In this document: in pieces, positions 44,224-56,774 of the stretch
How the letters are laid out: each line of letters starts with the position of its first letter
Numbering within the stretch: position 1 is the first letter of the stretch
From: Dastarcus helophoroides
Lineage: Eukaryota > Arthropoda > Insecta > Coleoptera > Bothrideridae
DNA: 64,000 nt
Direction of reading: 5' to 3'
NCBI GenBank assembly: GCA_028583605.1
Contig: CM053333.1
Span: forward strand, 14,550,638 to 14,614,637
Program-made: the position numbers and the translations under genes
Notes under the pieces: model-generated
Told to the model about the DNA's origin: nothing
Databases searched by the model: none
What the model saw: the letters and a program-made list of their open reading frames with translations, nothing else

Positions 44224-45767
44224 GTAAGAAAAAATTAACTTTTTTTAATTGTTTCCTCAATATTATTAACATTTAAAACCAGAGCAAATTTAACATTTTA
44301 CTAAGCAGTGATATATCGGTGACATAAACCCAAATGAAATATTTTCTTTATTTTACGAGGTTAGTCTGCTCTTTTTCGTATTTGATTCAATTTTATTACC
44401 ATTTTTTTATGTAACATTGGAGCAATTGCAATTGGCTGCTTTTAAAAATTAGTTCAACCTTTAAATACTTTGCCTGCTGATAATATAATCTATTTTTTTA
44501 ATCTACATAATGTAAAAATACCACCCCCGCATTTTTTTATCAGAGAAATATACAAGTCAAAAAATCTGAAATATACATCCAATACTGTAACTAGGCTAAA
44601 GGGTATCCAGAAACGAAGATAGAGTTTTCTTTTTAGTTGCTAAAAATATTTTAAATCGCAGTTTTTTTATTGATCAAGAACAACTTGAGATACCTTGTTT
44701 TTCTGGTAGTCGACAAAAATATTTTGGGGCACCACGGTTTTATTTTTATTTATCAGAATAATGTTCAAATTCAAACTCTGAATGTCAAGAAAACAGTCGA
44801 AATTTCATAAATGAGGCCAACTTGAAAATAAATTCCAAATTCAGTCAAAAGAGTTTGTTACTAAATTTCCAGAAAATTGCTTGTTAATGCCTTAGGTTAA
44901 AAAAAATAGAATTTTATGAAAGAAAATTCTTGAAGTTTGGAGTGTGATAACAAAATTTAAAATAAAAGTAAACTTAGGAGTATGAGAAGAAGTTGAATTT
45001 AAAAAAAAAACATCGAGAAAAAGATATGTCGGAAAGGTTGTAATTGTTAAAAAAAATTAAATTCGGAATGAAAATTTTAGAAAGGGACTGTAGACAGTGA
45101 AATTGTGAACTCGATTTCTTTTGCAAAAAGAGATGAAATGAACAAAACATAATTTACTGAAAAATATTCTCGAAATTTCGATAAAACCTAAGTTATTAGA
45201 AAAAAATCGGAAATTTGACACCAAAGTAGAGATTTTGGACCAAAAATAGTTTACACCATATATTTCGGAAAAGTGTGGAAATTCCAGCATTGAGACTTAG
45301 GTTTCAAAATTGTGCCTCTTGGAATTCCATTTTATTTAATCCGCCACTGGAGGCCGGCAGCTGGAAAAGTAAAATGATCACATTTTAAATTGTCTTTACT
45401 TTCGCTCTAGATCTGGATTTTTTCTAATAATATTGATTCATTTTTTTGCGGAAACGACTATAGTTATCGAATACCCATTTCTTTTTTTTTTTCTCCAAAT
45501 TACGAGACTCTTTTTATAAATCATGGTTTTCTTTTCGTCTTTTCCTTAAAATTCACGCTTTCAAATTTTACCATTTTTATTTAAAATTCAGTTTTCAGTT
45601 TCAAACACCAAATTCTGTTTTCTTCTAAAAATGTTCATTCTGAAATTTTGACCTGAAATTGTAACTTTAAACTTAAAATTATCACTTGAGAAATTTTAAT
45701 TTTATTACGAGATTTTGAACTTGATTTCGAATTTTTGCTAATTTTTTCGAACTTTCGATGTTAATCA
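44224..45767. other. Presumed intron start; AT-rich and filler DNA
   Basis: Starts with the GTAAGA donor. 44.75-45.3 and 45.4-45.77 kb are filler. No exon recognised. Confidence 0.45.
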
Positions 45768-46772
45768 GGCCCGAATTTAGGGGGTTTGCAGCGATTGGGC
45801 CCAACCGGCCGCGCATTTGAAGGAGCCCCACATCACCACCATAATTAACAAAAAGTTATATTTCCGTTTATAAAAAACTGCTTTTGATAATAAAGGATAA
45901 ATTATAAATTATTCCAATAATTAAAAATATATTTATTTTAAGCTCGTATTGATGGCTGAGATTTATTATTGTGTTTATTATAATTCTAGCTGCTACCCGA
46001 GACTTGGTCCAAGGGGAATCAAATAACTGTTTTTCTGGAAAATGTTAGCATTTTACTTCCTCGAGGTTTAATTTTCTAAAAACAAACTCTCCATGTTAAT
46101 TATTACCCATTTCTCTATGCAGTCATTAATTGAATCTACTAACCAAGTTTAGGTTTCTATACCCAGAGCATTGGTCCCTCAATAGTTAGTAGCTAGGATA
46201 TGTTTCTTAATATTACGTATAAAAGGTAATAAGACAAAATGGTCTAAAATATTATTAAAAAAAATACATAACAGAAATAAAACTTTATGTAATCAACTAT
46301 CCAAAGATACAAACAGTTTATGCAATTTCATGCTTTGTTAAATTGAAAGAGTTCGATTTGTTTTGTTTCACATATAAACTCGATTACAGAACAAATATTA
46401 TTTGAATTTTGCTAGCTGCTCAGCCAAAAAAAAATCATTTCCACTTGAAGCAAAAAATATTCCTGAGTAGGAAGGTTGCCATCAAATAGCACAACAGATG
46501 GCGCAGTGATATATACAACAAAACACACTTTCTCATTTTTAAAATTAGTTCATACAAGCGCAATAAAACAAATGGGTCTAATGTACTACGTAAAAAATCA
46601 ACAGAGAAACAATATACCATAATCAGCTATCCAAAGTTACAAACAAGCAATTGCAGTAAGTTGTTTCTAAAATATATTGAATTTGCATTTTATTTAAATA
46701 TTTAATATATAGAGATCCCCGCAAAAAAAACTAATCGGCCCCCAAACTTATTGGATCCGGATCTGCCTCTTT
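45768..46772 (+). mobile_element. hAT-like non-autonomous element
   Basis: Left end CAGGCCCGAATTTAGGGGG with GATTGGGCCCAACC. Right end ATCGGCCCCCAAACTT and TTGGATCCGGATCTGCC, whose inverse complement (GGCAGATCCGGATCC) resembles the left end. A related left end lies at 63097. About 1 kb, no transposase, no clear 8-bp target duplication. Confidence 0.6.
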
Positions 46773-48510
46773 AAGGTGATCAGCACCTTATTTAAGTCCC
46801 TTTAATACAACAATTAGCATGCTTCTCAAATCTTAAGGGAATTACAAAAAGATAAGATCATGAAAACAAAATTTAAGTTTTAAATTTTTACTTTCTTCAA
46901 AATGGTGGCTTAAAATACAAAATTTCCCGAAAAAAAAAAAACAAAATATCAACTTAACTCTAATGTTTACGAAAAAAGTACGAACTTCTTGAATTGTTGT
47001 TTGGAAAAACAGTCAACATTTCGACACTCGAAACTTATGCAAATTTTTGAATTAAAAGGTTCAAGTTTGAGTTCCAAATTTTCAGAAATTCAAATTTATT
47101 AAAAAAATTGAGTTTTTACTCGAAATTTCAAGCAAATGAAATGAAATTTGGAATTTAATCTAGGTAAGGTTGCAATTAAATTTTTTCTTTTGAGGTTTAC
47201 AATTTTAAGGTTAGAGTTCTTTTAAACTGCGAAAATTTTAGGGCAAAATGTACAAAGTTGCAAGGCTAAATTATGAATTTTTATTAGAAAAAAAAAACAA
47301 GCTTTTAAACAAAACATTTCAAATTTGTTTTCGAAGTATTGACTTTATAACCGTAAAATTTTAAAATTTTAACTGGTAACTGGGATATTCGACTTTGAAC
47401 TCGAACATTGGATTTTTATATTCAAATTCCAACTTTTAACTAGAAAGTTCGAAATCGACATAAGACGTCCAAGTCTTGATATTAAGATAAAGTCGAGAGG
47501 AAACTGAAACTTTTGGAAATTTTAAGTTCGAAATTATGACACCTCGGAAAAAGAGAGTCGATTGAAAATAAATTAAAATTTTCGAGTTTATTTTGCATTT
47601 TGCCAAAATATAGGCTTAATTATAAATTTGCGATTTTGATCTAAAATGTTTTAACTTTTTCTCAAAATTTCAACTTTGAATTTCAAAATTTGACTCAAAG
47701 TTACCTAAATTCAAAATTTTTCGATTTACGACAAAATTTTGCGAAAAAACTTGAAATTTCGAGATTTAAACCTGAAATTTTAATACTATTTTGGTAAACT
47801 TAGTTTTATTCAAAATTTTTCCTTTTTGCAGCTTCTAATTCTTTACTATTCCGACTCCAGACTGTATTTTCTGAAAATTTCAACTTAAATCTAAACATTT
47901 CGCCGTTTTTCTCAACAGTTTAAGATAAAACAACAATTTTTATTTAAAACTCGTAATTAAAAAAATGATATTTTGAAGTGTTATTGTAATTTTGAAGAAA
48001 TCAAAATTGCGTTTCGATTTCGATACCGTAATTGCACTTGCAATTACACTTGCAAAAAATTGCCTTTTTCTGTCATTTCTTGAAACATTGCTTTTTTTTT
48101 AACTTAAATCGGAAATACTTACATTATTTTAGTGAATTTTAGAAATGTTGACCTTTTACAATTTTTGTTTTGTTTCTATTTTAACTTAAAAATCCATTGT
48201 TGTCTATTTTTTTGAAAATTTCAATATAAATTTAAATATTTCGACTTTTGTCTAACAGTTCAAGATAAAATTCGCAATTTTAAATTACAACTGGAAAAGA
48301 TGAAAATTTGACATATTAACGGAATTTGGAAAAAAGTAAACATTTCGAGCTGAAACATCTAGATGCAAAAAATCTAAACGTTTCAGTGTCAAAATTGCAA
48401 CTCGGAATTTTTTACAATTTCAACATTGCATTGAAAACTTTAAATTTTCTACGAAAATCAGAAGGTTAAGGTTACAAACTAAATTTCAAAATTTCCCAGG
48501 AGAAACGCGT
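46773..48510. repeat. AT-rich filler
   Basis: Low-complexity with many AAATTTCGA/TCGAAATTT words of mixed polarity. No gene seen. Confidence 0.6.
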
Positions 48511-48668
48511 TTTTCTTGGTGAAACAATTCTGAAAAATTGAAATACAGAACTTGTCCCCTGAAACCAAGAAAGATTAAAAAACACAACAAACGTTGCTCT
48601 AACGCGTTTCAGGGACAAGTTCTGTATTTCAATTTTTGAAGATAACCAAGGACCAGTCCGTTCCACCA
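48511..48668. repeat. PLE-2 terminal-unit palindrome
   Basis: Left arm antisense (AATTGAAATACAGAACTTGT at 48537 onward), through AACACAACAAACGTTGCTC and TAACGCGTTTC. It then switches at TTTC directly to sense AGGGACAAGTTCTGTATTTC and CCAAGGACCAGTCCGTTCCA. The arms pair over at least 33 bp (48533-48565 with 48605-48637). The hammerhead stem II and CUGAAGA are missing, as expected of a template switch at the GAAAC/TTTC microhomology. Confidence 0.85.
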
Positions 48669-49093
48669 AAAAAAAAGAAACAATTCTGGTTTATTATTTA
48701 TTTCATTTTTTTCATTTATTTTTATTACTAATACTTTGTTTACGTTTAGTGTGAACTTCTAAAAATGTGCCAATTGCTGCTTCAAAATTTTGCATAAACG
48801 TATCATTCATATTTCTGTACATTTTGCTAGTATTTATTTAGAGGAGGGTGGATGGCTAAAATGCCGATGCCTGTTTTAAAATTAAAACCGCGCCTGTCTT
48901 CGTCTAAATTTATTAATAATTAAAGACGTTTGAGGCAAATGTTGTATGGCGTCCCTCACAATACATTTTGACGATAAAAAAATGTGCTCCAAATAATTTC
49001 TGATACAAAAAAATATGGTTGTGTGCTTTCGGGCACGTCCCCTTGTAGCCTAACGCCACTAGGTAGTTTGCCTTATGGATAATTCGCCGCTGA
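48669..49093. other. Unassigned spacer
   Basis: Contains a moderately complex stretch at 48.88-49.08 kb (GGGCACGTCCCCTTGTAGCC). No gene. Confidence 0.35.
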
Positions 49094-51408
49094 CGGGGGT
49101 TCCCAACTTTTTTATATTGTGCACCCTCCGAAGCTTAAAAAATATATTCATGCTTTTTTTAATAAAAGTTAAAAATTCAAATCAAAGCTAACGATTAAAA
49201 AATGAAGATTTTCAAAAACATTCGACATCTTAAAAAGTAATCGAAATTTTGAAAAATGTCAAAATTTTTAAAAATAGACGAAACATTTAATCCGAAAATC
49301 TGAAAAATAAGGTGAGATATAAAAAAAATCAAATTTTCAAAAAAATCTAAAAAGTTTTGAAAAAATGTTGTATCTAGTTTTTATAAAGCTCAAAATATAT
49401 ATAAAAATAGACAAACATTTTTATAAAGGGGGCAAGTTTGATAACAAATTAAAATCTTTCAAAAAATTCAATAACTTGGAAATTTGCACAAAAATTTGCC
49501 ATTTTTTGACAATAAAACTTTCAGAATGATGCAAAAATTTCGAAAATTTCTAAAAATTTTAAAAAATAGATGAATTTTTAAAAATATCGATTTCTTAACA
49601 AGCAAAATTTTCAAAAATTGAAAAAAAATAGAATTTTCAAAGTAAAGTTTTGAGAAAAATTGAAATTCTTATAAAATATGGAATTTCTCAAAAAATCAGA
49701 ATTTTAAAGCAGCCGAAATTTGGACAAACATTCGTATAATTTTAAAAAGCTCAAATATTGAAAATGGTGATAAAACTCAAGTCAAAAGTTTCAAAGAATT
49801 TAGTAAAATAAAAGGCAAAAGTTTTAAAATTTGTAAAAAATTGCTTAAAAAATTTTAAATTTTCAAAAAGAAAAAATTTGGAAAAATAGATACATTTTGA
49901 AAAAGATAAAAATTTTTAAAAACTAAAACAGAAAAATTAAAATTATGAAAAAAGGGGCGAAAATTTGAAAAAAAAAGTTGAAATTTGTAAGTCAAAATTT
50001 TGACAAATGTTGAAATTGTAATAAACGTTTTAAAATTTTCAACAAAAGTGAAAATTTAAGAAAAAAAGTAGAAATTTTGGAAACTTGTGAAAAATTTCAA
50101 AAAGGGCCACTTTTTAAAAAAATACCGAGCTTCAAAAAAATCGAAATTTTAAAAAATAGTCAACATTTTTTTAAAGATTTAATTTTTTTTAATTTAAATT
50201 GTGAAGTAAAGATTTTCAAGGTAATTAAAAATTTTCAAACAATTTTGAAGCTCAAGAAGTCGAAATTTTAAGGTCAAAATTTTAAGGACAAAAACAATCG
50301 AAATTTTGAAAAAAATGTCGAAATTAGCAAAGTTGAGATTTCCGAAAAATATCGAAATTTTCGAAAAAAAAACCCGCACTTTTTAAAAAAATGTCAAGCT
50401 TTAAAAAAATCGAAATTTTCAAAAATAGTCAAAATTTTTTGAAAGATTCAATTTTTTTTAAATTTAAATTTTGAAGTCGAGATTTTCGAGGAAATTCAAA
50501 ATTTTCAAAAAAATTTTGGAACTCAAAAAGTCGAAATTTTAAAGTCGAAATGTTTACAAAAACAATCGAAATTTTGAAAAACATGTCGAAATTAGCAAAG
50601 TTGAAATTTCCGAAAAAAATCAAAATTTTCGAAAAAAAACCCGCACTTTTTAAAAAAATGTCGAGCTTTAAAAAAATCGAAATTTTGAAAAATAGTCAAA
50701 ATTTTTTTAAAGACTTAATTTTTAAAAAATTTAAATTTTGAAGTCAAGATTTTCGAGGAAATTCAAAATTTTCAAAAAATTTTGAAACTCAAGAGGTCGA
50801 AATTTTAAAGTCAAAATGTTTACAAAAACAATCGAAATTTTAAAAAAAAATGCCGAAATTAGCAAAGTTGAGATTTTCGAAAAAAATCGAAATTTTCAAA
50901 ACAAAAACCGAATTTCTGATATTTCGACATTTTCGAAAAGGCTAAAAATTTTCGAAAAGTTTTTAACTTTTAAAAAAAATCGAAAAGCCTAAACAAATCC
51001 AACTTTCGGAAAATGAAGTCCTAATTCTGAAATAAAATCAATCAATTTAACCTTTCAAAAACAAACCGAAAACTGAAAAAGCCAAATTTTACCGAAAACG
51101 TGCAATTTTCGAGGTCAAATTAAAAAAGAAACAAATCTGGGAACAGAAGCAGAAATATTTTAATATTGTCGAAATATAGAAAAAAATCAAAATTTTGAAA
51201 AAAGCCGAAATTTAGGTAAGAATTTGTTTAAAAAAGTACAAATTTTGGAAAAAGCCAAATAATGTAAAAGGTCGAAATTTTGGAAAAAATCAACCCCTTA
51301 GAAAGCTATATTTTCAAGAAGTCAGAATGGGTCCGAATACAGATTGTGCCTCCTTATGAACGCTTTGCGCCCCTCTGGAGAGACGCGCTCCACTGGTTGG
51401 AAATCCTG
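49094..51408. mobile_element. hAT-like termini enclosing 2.1 kb of filler
   Basis: Left: CGGGGGTTCCCAAC followed by TTTTTTATATTGTGCACCC. Right: GCGCCCCTCTGGAGAG, GCGCTCCACTGGTTGG and AAATCCTG. The outer bases are imperfect inverses (GGGTTCCCAAC against GTTGGAAATCC). This is the layout of common hAT elements with CAGGGGTTCCCAACC ends and GC-rich sub-termini. Everything between is A-rich TCGAAATTTT filler including a three-copy 268-bp repeat. No transposase, no identifiable 8-bp duplication. Confidence 0.58.
50083..50905 (+). repeat. Three tandem copies of an approximately 268-bp filler unit
   Basis: The landmark CACTTTTTAAAAAAAT followed by GAGCTT or AAGCTT begins at 50108, 50377 and 50644, spaced 269 and 267 bp. 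Each unit continues through AATCGAAATTTTGAAAAA and TTAGCAAAGTTGAGATTT variants. Copies 2 and 3 are closest. A partial fourth fades after 50905. Confidence 0.9.
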
Positions 51409-53739
51409 GATTAGAGCAACAGATAAGAAAGAACTTCTCAACCTATTAAAAGATTTGAAGTAAGGCAAAATAGGAAAAATACTATTAGAAAAAAATTGAG
51501 ATAACTCAGTTATGCCTCGTAAAAAAGAAAAATGTAAATTATAAGTTTCGAGCCTTAAAAACCCTTAATTTGTGCCACAACATTGAATCACGATAGAATT
51601 TGCACACATTGGATTGATTATACATATAGATCAGGACTAGATAAGGCCAAAGTTTTTACCCTTTTATCATCACGTTGGTGTGGTAAATGGGCTTTGGAAA
51701 TATCTTTTCTATGGCGGCCCTCTCTCGATAAATAGCGCTAGTGAATTTTGAAGGTCCCTTTATAAGCTTTGCTAGTCAGGCTGAATCGTATTGCAGCATC
51801 TGACTACTAGATGTCACCTCTTACTAATCAATATACAGTTTAATGCATTTTAAGAGAAATTTAAATTTTCTGGAAAGCAAAAAAAAAACTCCTTGACAAC
51901 TAATTACTTTGAGACATTCCAGCGGTAAAACATGATCGTTGCGTTTTTATGGGTGGCCTGAAAGTAATCGCAAAGTTTGCTTTGTCAAGCAGTAGTTTGC
52001 CAAAAAGAGTCAACCTAATCTATAAAAATGAGCGGAAACCAGGAAGCTACATAATGTAATTTGACCCTTTAATTATTTCGCTATTGCAGGAAATCTTGAA
52101 AAGCATTAACCTTGGTGACCATGCAAATTTTCTGATGAATAATGCTTTGGGATACCCAGACGAATCTATTTCCATGTCAAGTAAATCAATTCTTAAACGT
52201 TCCATTTCCATTGTCATTTATTTAATGATTAGCAGATATAATATGAATAATGATTGTTTTCGATCCTTGTATTCATTTAATTGCATGTTTATCAGTTAAT
52301 GATTTTCAAAATATAGAAAAATATGTTTATTAAATCGCAATCAAAAAGAATATTAAGTATGTTACTTAAAAAACGTTATGTGCAGTATTAGAAAACGGTA
52401 ACGCTTTAAGACGATTTAAAAAGTATGAAAAAGTATTTATATATAAATAGATCTGTTAAACCCAAGGTCTTAAAATAACTTCACTTATACCCTCTTAAAT
52501 GAAAGTTACTGGAACAATTCTACAAACTACCGATAATTATTTAATTTCTTTTAATTGGGAAATATACTTTTATATCAAAGGCCACCAATTTATTTCCTGC
52601 TTCAAACTTAATATAACATAGATAATTTAATAAAAAAGTAAACTAAGGAACAATTGTTAACAACGACTAAATTCTATCTTAAACTAAACATAATTGTTCC
52701 TAGCATACTGGTAAAACAGATGGTACCTAACTGTAAATATCCGGGCATGTCAGGTCAAAAGATATGACGAATTCTGAAAGATTTATGTTTTTATGGAAGA
52801 CCTTTCATGCAAATTTAGCCTTACATTAGTTCGTAAATGCAAACGCAGGAAACGTTTTATTGAAAATCTCTATACGTATTCCTATTTACTGTCTTCATAA
52901 ATGACGTCCAAATTTATATTCTGTAAGTGCCCAGAAATTTCAACATTTCCGGGCGTTGAAACTACGTTTTACTACCAACTCGTTATTCTTGTGACTGTTC
53001 TTAATTGATGGAAAGAATTGTTCCAAATAAGAAAAATTCCATTAAATTCTTGATAACACTAATGTAATGACCGTTGTAGTGTTAAAGTTAAAACAATTCT
53101 TTTCGTTTCCCTTTAATGTTTCGCCGCTTGTGCTATCACTTACAACTAATGCATCATGTCTAGACCGAAAAAGAACCGAAGTGTCCGATAAAAATGCATC
53201 GTTCTTTCTTCTTCATCCTAATATTCAACGACAAACAATTATTGTTTTTAGTTTTTACCATCTCAGATGACGCAAACTACTGAATTTCGACTTGTGCAGT
53301 CAACAAACACAGTTACCAATTATCACAATTATCGTCAATTATTCGAAGTGGGTAACAAAAAATTGTTAGAAATTTGTCGTAAATTAATTTACACACCTTG
53401 AAATAGGACAGTCAGTAAACACTAATTGCAAAAATTAAATAAAAAAGCAGTTTATACAGATTCTGGTTTTCACAATATCGAATTCTTGGTAACTAAGTAT
53501 GATAAGTATCAAAATTAATAGCATTGGGGGATCCCAGTGCCGAAATAACCACCTAGCAAAGGTTAACAAATGCTACGGACCGGCGCCTTGGGGGATCCCA
53601 CGGCAAAGACACTTCGCGCCTGTGTGCAAAAAAATTTGTTAAGAAGACTAACTGATGTCACCCGATTATGCGGGTGAAGCACTCATTTTTTCCACGCAAC
53701 TACTTTCTTTACAGAGTTCAATAAAGTTTTTTTTGTTAA
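51409..53739. other. More complex, mostly unassigned stretch
   Basis: Least repetitive long stretch of the right half. It has one weak exon candidate (52090-52180), two copies of TTGGGGGATCCCA-like text (53525 and 53591) and a stem-loop near 53650. No transposon ends recognised. Confidence 0.4.
52090..52180 (+). CDS. Weak candidate internal exon
   Basis: Preceded by a pyrimidine-leaning tract and TATTGCAG, followed by GTAAAT, so both splice signals are present around 91 bp. The only open frame reads EILKSINLGDHANFLMNNAL and GYPDESISMS. I do not recognise the family and it is not an LRR, so it need not belong with the 44-kb exon. A 91-bp stretch with both signals can arise by chance. Confidence 0.2.
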
Positions 53740-56215
53740 ATTAAAATTTCGATTCTTTTATCCCTTATCAATTTAAATTTCTACTCTTTCCCAAGTTTCT
53801 TTTTTAAAATTTAAACTTTTTTCAAAATGTTTTCTGGAACATTTTCACGATTGTGACAATTTCGATTTTTTCAAAACTCTGGAAATTTTAAAATTTTCTG
53901 CGTTAAAGAAATTGACTTCCTAATAATTTCGATTGTTTTCTGCAGAATTTCAATTTTTTTTAATCTTCGATTTTTTGTTGAAAATGTATTTTATCATAAA
54001 TAATAGCATTTTTCTCGGAATTACAATTTTATTTCAAAATTTCGACTTTTTGAAAATTTTGATTTTCGGATTTTTTTTCAAAACCTGACGGAAATTTTCA
54101 AATTTTTTCAAATTTCAGCTTTTTTGAACATTTCAACTGTTTTTGAGAGTGTCGAGTTTTTTGAAACTTGCCTTTTTTCAAAATAACAATTTCATCTAAA
54201 AATTTGAATCTTCTTTTTCAAGATTTCGACTTCTTGCAGTAATTTAACCCTTTTTCAAGACTTCGGCTCTTGAAAATTTTGACATAAAAATTTTTATACT
54301 TTTTGAAAATTTTTTATTTTCTGGAAATTTTTTACAGTTTTTGGAAATGTCGAGTTTTTAAAGCTGGACTTTTTCCAAAATTCAACTTATTTTAAAATTG
54401 ACCATTTTTCAAAATTTTACTTTTTTACCAAAATTTGACTTCTTTTGAAATTTAAACTTTTTTGAAAAATAGCGTTCGCAAGAAGCAAATTTCGAATATT
54501 TTTCAAAATTTTGAATTTTTCAAAAAATTTCGTCATTTTTTCAAATTTTCTTTGAAAATTTCAACTTTGTAAATATTTCCAGTTCAAAATTTAACCTGTT
54601 TAAAAAATGCTTGACTTTTTTTTTTAAATTTCAATTATCCAAAATTTCAGAATTTTAACTTTTCAATATTTTTATTTCAAAAAGTGTCATCGTTTCTGAT
54701 CTTGCCCTACTTCCCTATTTTTTCAATTTTTCGAATTTTTAAAAACAAATTTTCCAAATTTTTGACATTTTTTTAATTTCGAGCTTTTTGAAATTATCGA
54801 CTTGAAATTTCAACTTTTTACAATTTTCGATTTTTTCAAAATTTTTACTTTTTTAAAAATATGATTTTCACGTTTTTTTAAAAAATCAAGTTTTCTCTTT
54901 TACAAATTTGAGGTGATTTTAAAAGAAAAGTTCAGGATTTGATTAAAATTCGAAATTTATTTTAAAAGAAAAATTTCAGTTTGGTTATTAAGTTTATTTA
55001 ACATTTCTGCGACCCAGTTTGGAAATGTTTAAATTTTTTATTGGCAACTTTTATTTCAATTTTTTTAATTTTCGTTTTTTTTTAAATGTGTTTTATCATG
55101 AATAATTGTATTTTTCTCGGAATTGCGATTTTATTTCAAAATTTCGACTATTTTGAAAATTCTGATTTTTCTGGAAATTTTGGCTTTTCTCTCAAACATT
55201 TCGGATCTTTTTTTGAAAATCTGACGGAAAATTTTAATTTTTTCAAATTTCACCTTTTTTGAACATTTCAACTGTTTTTGAGAGTGTCGAGTTTTTTGAA
55301 ACTTGCCTTTTTTCAAAATAACAATTTCATTTAAAAACTTGGATCTTCTTTTACAAAATTTCGACTTCTTGTAGTAATTTAATCTTTTTTTAAGACTTCG
55401 GCTCTTGAAAATTTTGACTTACCATATAAAAATTTTTATAATTTTTAAAGGTTTTTCATTTTCTGGAAAATTTTTACAGTTTTTGGAAATGTCGAGTTTT
55501 TTAAAGCTGGACTTTTTCCAAAATTCGACTTATTTTAAAATTGACCATTTTTCAAAATTTTACTTTTTTACCAAAATTTGACTTCTTTTGAAATTTAAAC
55601 TTTTTTGAAAATTTCGGCTATCCTTCAAAATAGCGTTCGCAAGAAGCAAATTTCGACTATTTTTTAAAAATTTAAATTTTGTAAAAAATTTCATCATTTT
55701 TTCAAATTTTCTTTGAAAATTTCAACTTTGTAAATATTTTCGGTTCAAAATTTAGCCTATTTAAAAAATGTTTAACTTTTTTTTCAATTTCAATTATCCA
55801 AAATTTCAGAATATTACCTTTTCAATATTTCTATTTTAAAAAATGTCAACTTTTCTGATACTTGCCCTATTTCCCTATTTTTTCAATTTCTCGAATTTTT
55901 GAAAAGAACTTTTCCAAAAATTTTGACATTTTTTTAATTTCGAGATTTTTGAAAATATCGACTTGAAATTTCAACTGCTTACAATTTTCGATTTTTTCAA
56001 AATTTTTACTCTTTTAAAAGTATGATTTTCACGTTCTTTATAAAAAAATTTCAAGTTTTCTTTTTTACAAATTTGAAGTGATGTTAAAAGAAAAGTTCAG
56101 GATTTGGTTAAAATTCGAAATTTATTTTAAAAGAAAAATTCAATTTGGTTATCAAATTTGTTTAACATTTCTGCGACCCAGTTTGGAAATGTTTAAATTT
56201 TTTATTGGCAACTTT
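53740..56215 (-). repeat. T-rich filler block arranged as a tandem duplication of about 1.1 kb
   Basis: Copy 1 spans about 53940-55053 and copy 2 about 55054-56215. Landmarks repeat at offsets growing from about 1100 to 1164 bp: TTTCTCGGAATT at 54011 and 55113, GAACATTTCAACTG at 54126 and 55261, ACATTTCTGCGACCCAG at 55001 and 56165. Identity is high outside small indels, so the duplication is younger than the filler itself. Confidence 0.92.
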
Positions 56216-56275
56216 CATTAATAAAAATTTAAGTATTTCCAAACTGAGGTGCAGAAATGTTAAATGAAATTAATA
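56160..56275. repeat. Inverted repeat at the end of the tandem duplication
   Basis: TTTAACATTTCTGCGACCCA with GTTTGGAAATGTTTAAA (56161-56197) is followed, after a 35-bp loop, by TTTAAGTATTTCCAAAC and GAGGTGCAGAAATGTTAAA, its inverse with a few mismatches. The same arm at the end of copy 1 (55001) lacks the inverse. Confidence 0.88.
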
Positions 56276-56772
56276 AGTATAATGTTTCCGACCAATAAGA
56301 GTCTACCATGAAGAAGAAATTCAATTCCTAAAAATGGTATAAACTTTGCAACTGGATTCTAAAATGCATTCCAGAATAAAAACTAAATTATTTATTGAAA
56401 AGATTTTTTTCTTAAGATTTCGAATTAAATTTTGAAATTTCGACTTCTCTAGTAGATTTTAAGTGTAAGCAAAATGTCAACTGCAAACGGATTTGCAGCT
56501 GACATTTTCAAACTTGATAATCTCTGCAAAATTTTTGCAAACTTTACGTTTTTCTTGAAATTTCGATTTTTTTATTCGAAATTTCGTATTAATTGAAATT
56601 CCAATTCCACAAATTTTGAATTACCTCGACATTTGAACTTTTTTCTCAAAATAGGAGGTTTAGGCTTGATATGATTATACTGGAAAATTCGTAAATATTT
56701 TTAACATTGCATTGAAGCCTAAGGTAGACATTTCTGAGTGGAGATTCTGAAGAGTTTAATTTATTTAAAAAG
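56276..56772. other. AT-rich spacer
   Basis: No feature recognised. Confidence 0.45.
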
Positions 56773-56774
56773 TA

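Noticed and set aside
48472..48669. 65-codon minus-strand ORF
   Set aside because: It is the PLE-2 terminal-unit palindrome read as protein.
50083..50905. Evenly spaced repeats considered as a CRISPR-like array
   Set aside because: Units are 268 bp contiguous repeats without unique spacers, and the context is a eukaryotic genome.
53067..53270. 67-codon ORF considered as a host exon
   Set aside because: No domain, no good acceptor and donor pair, AT-driven hydrophobic composition.
53525..53610. Two TTGGGGGATCCCA-like words, with a similar one near 61045
   Set aside because: Too short and without shared flanks to define a repeat family.
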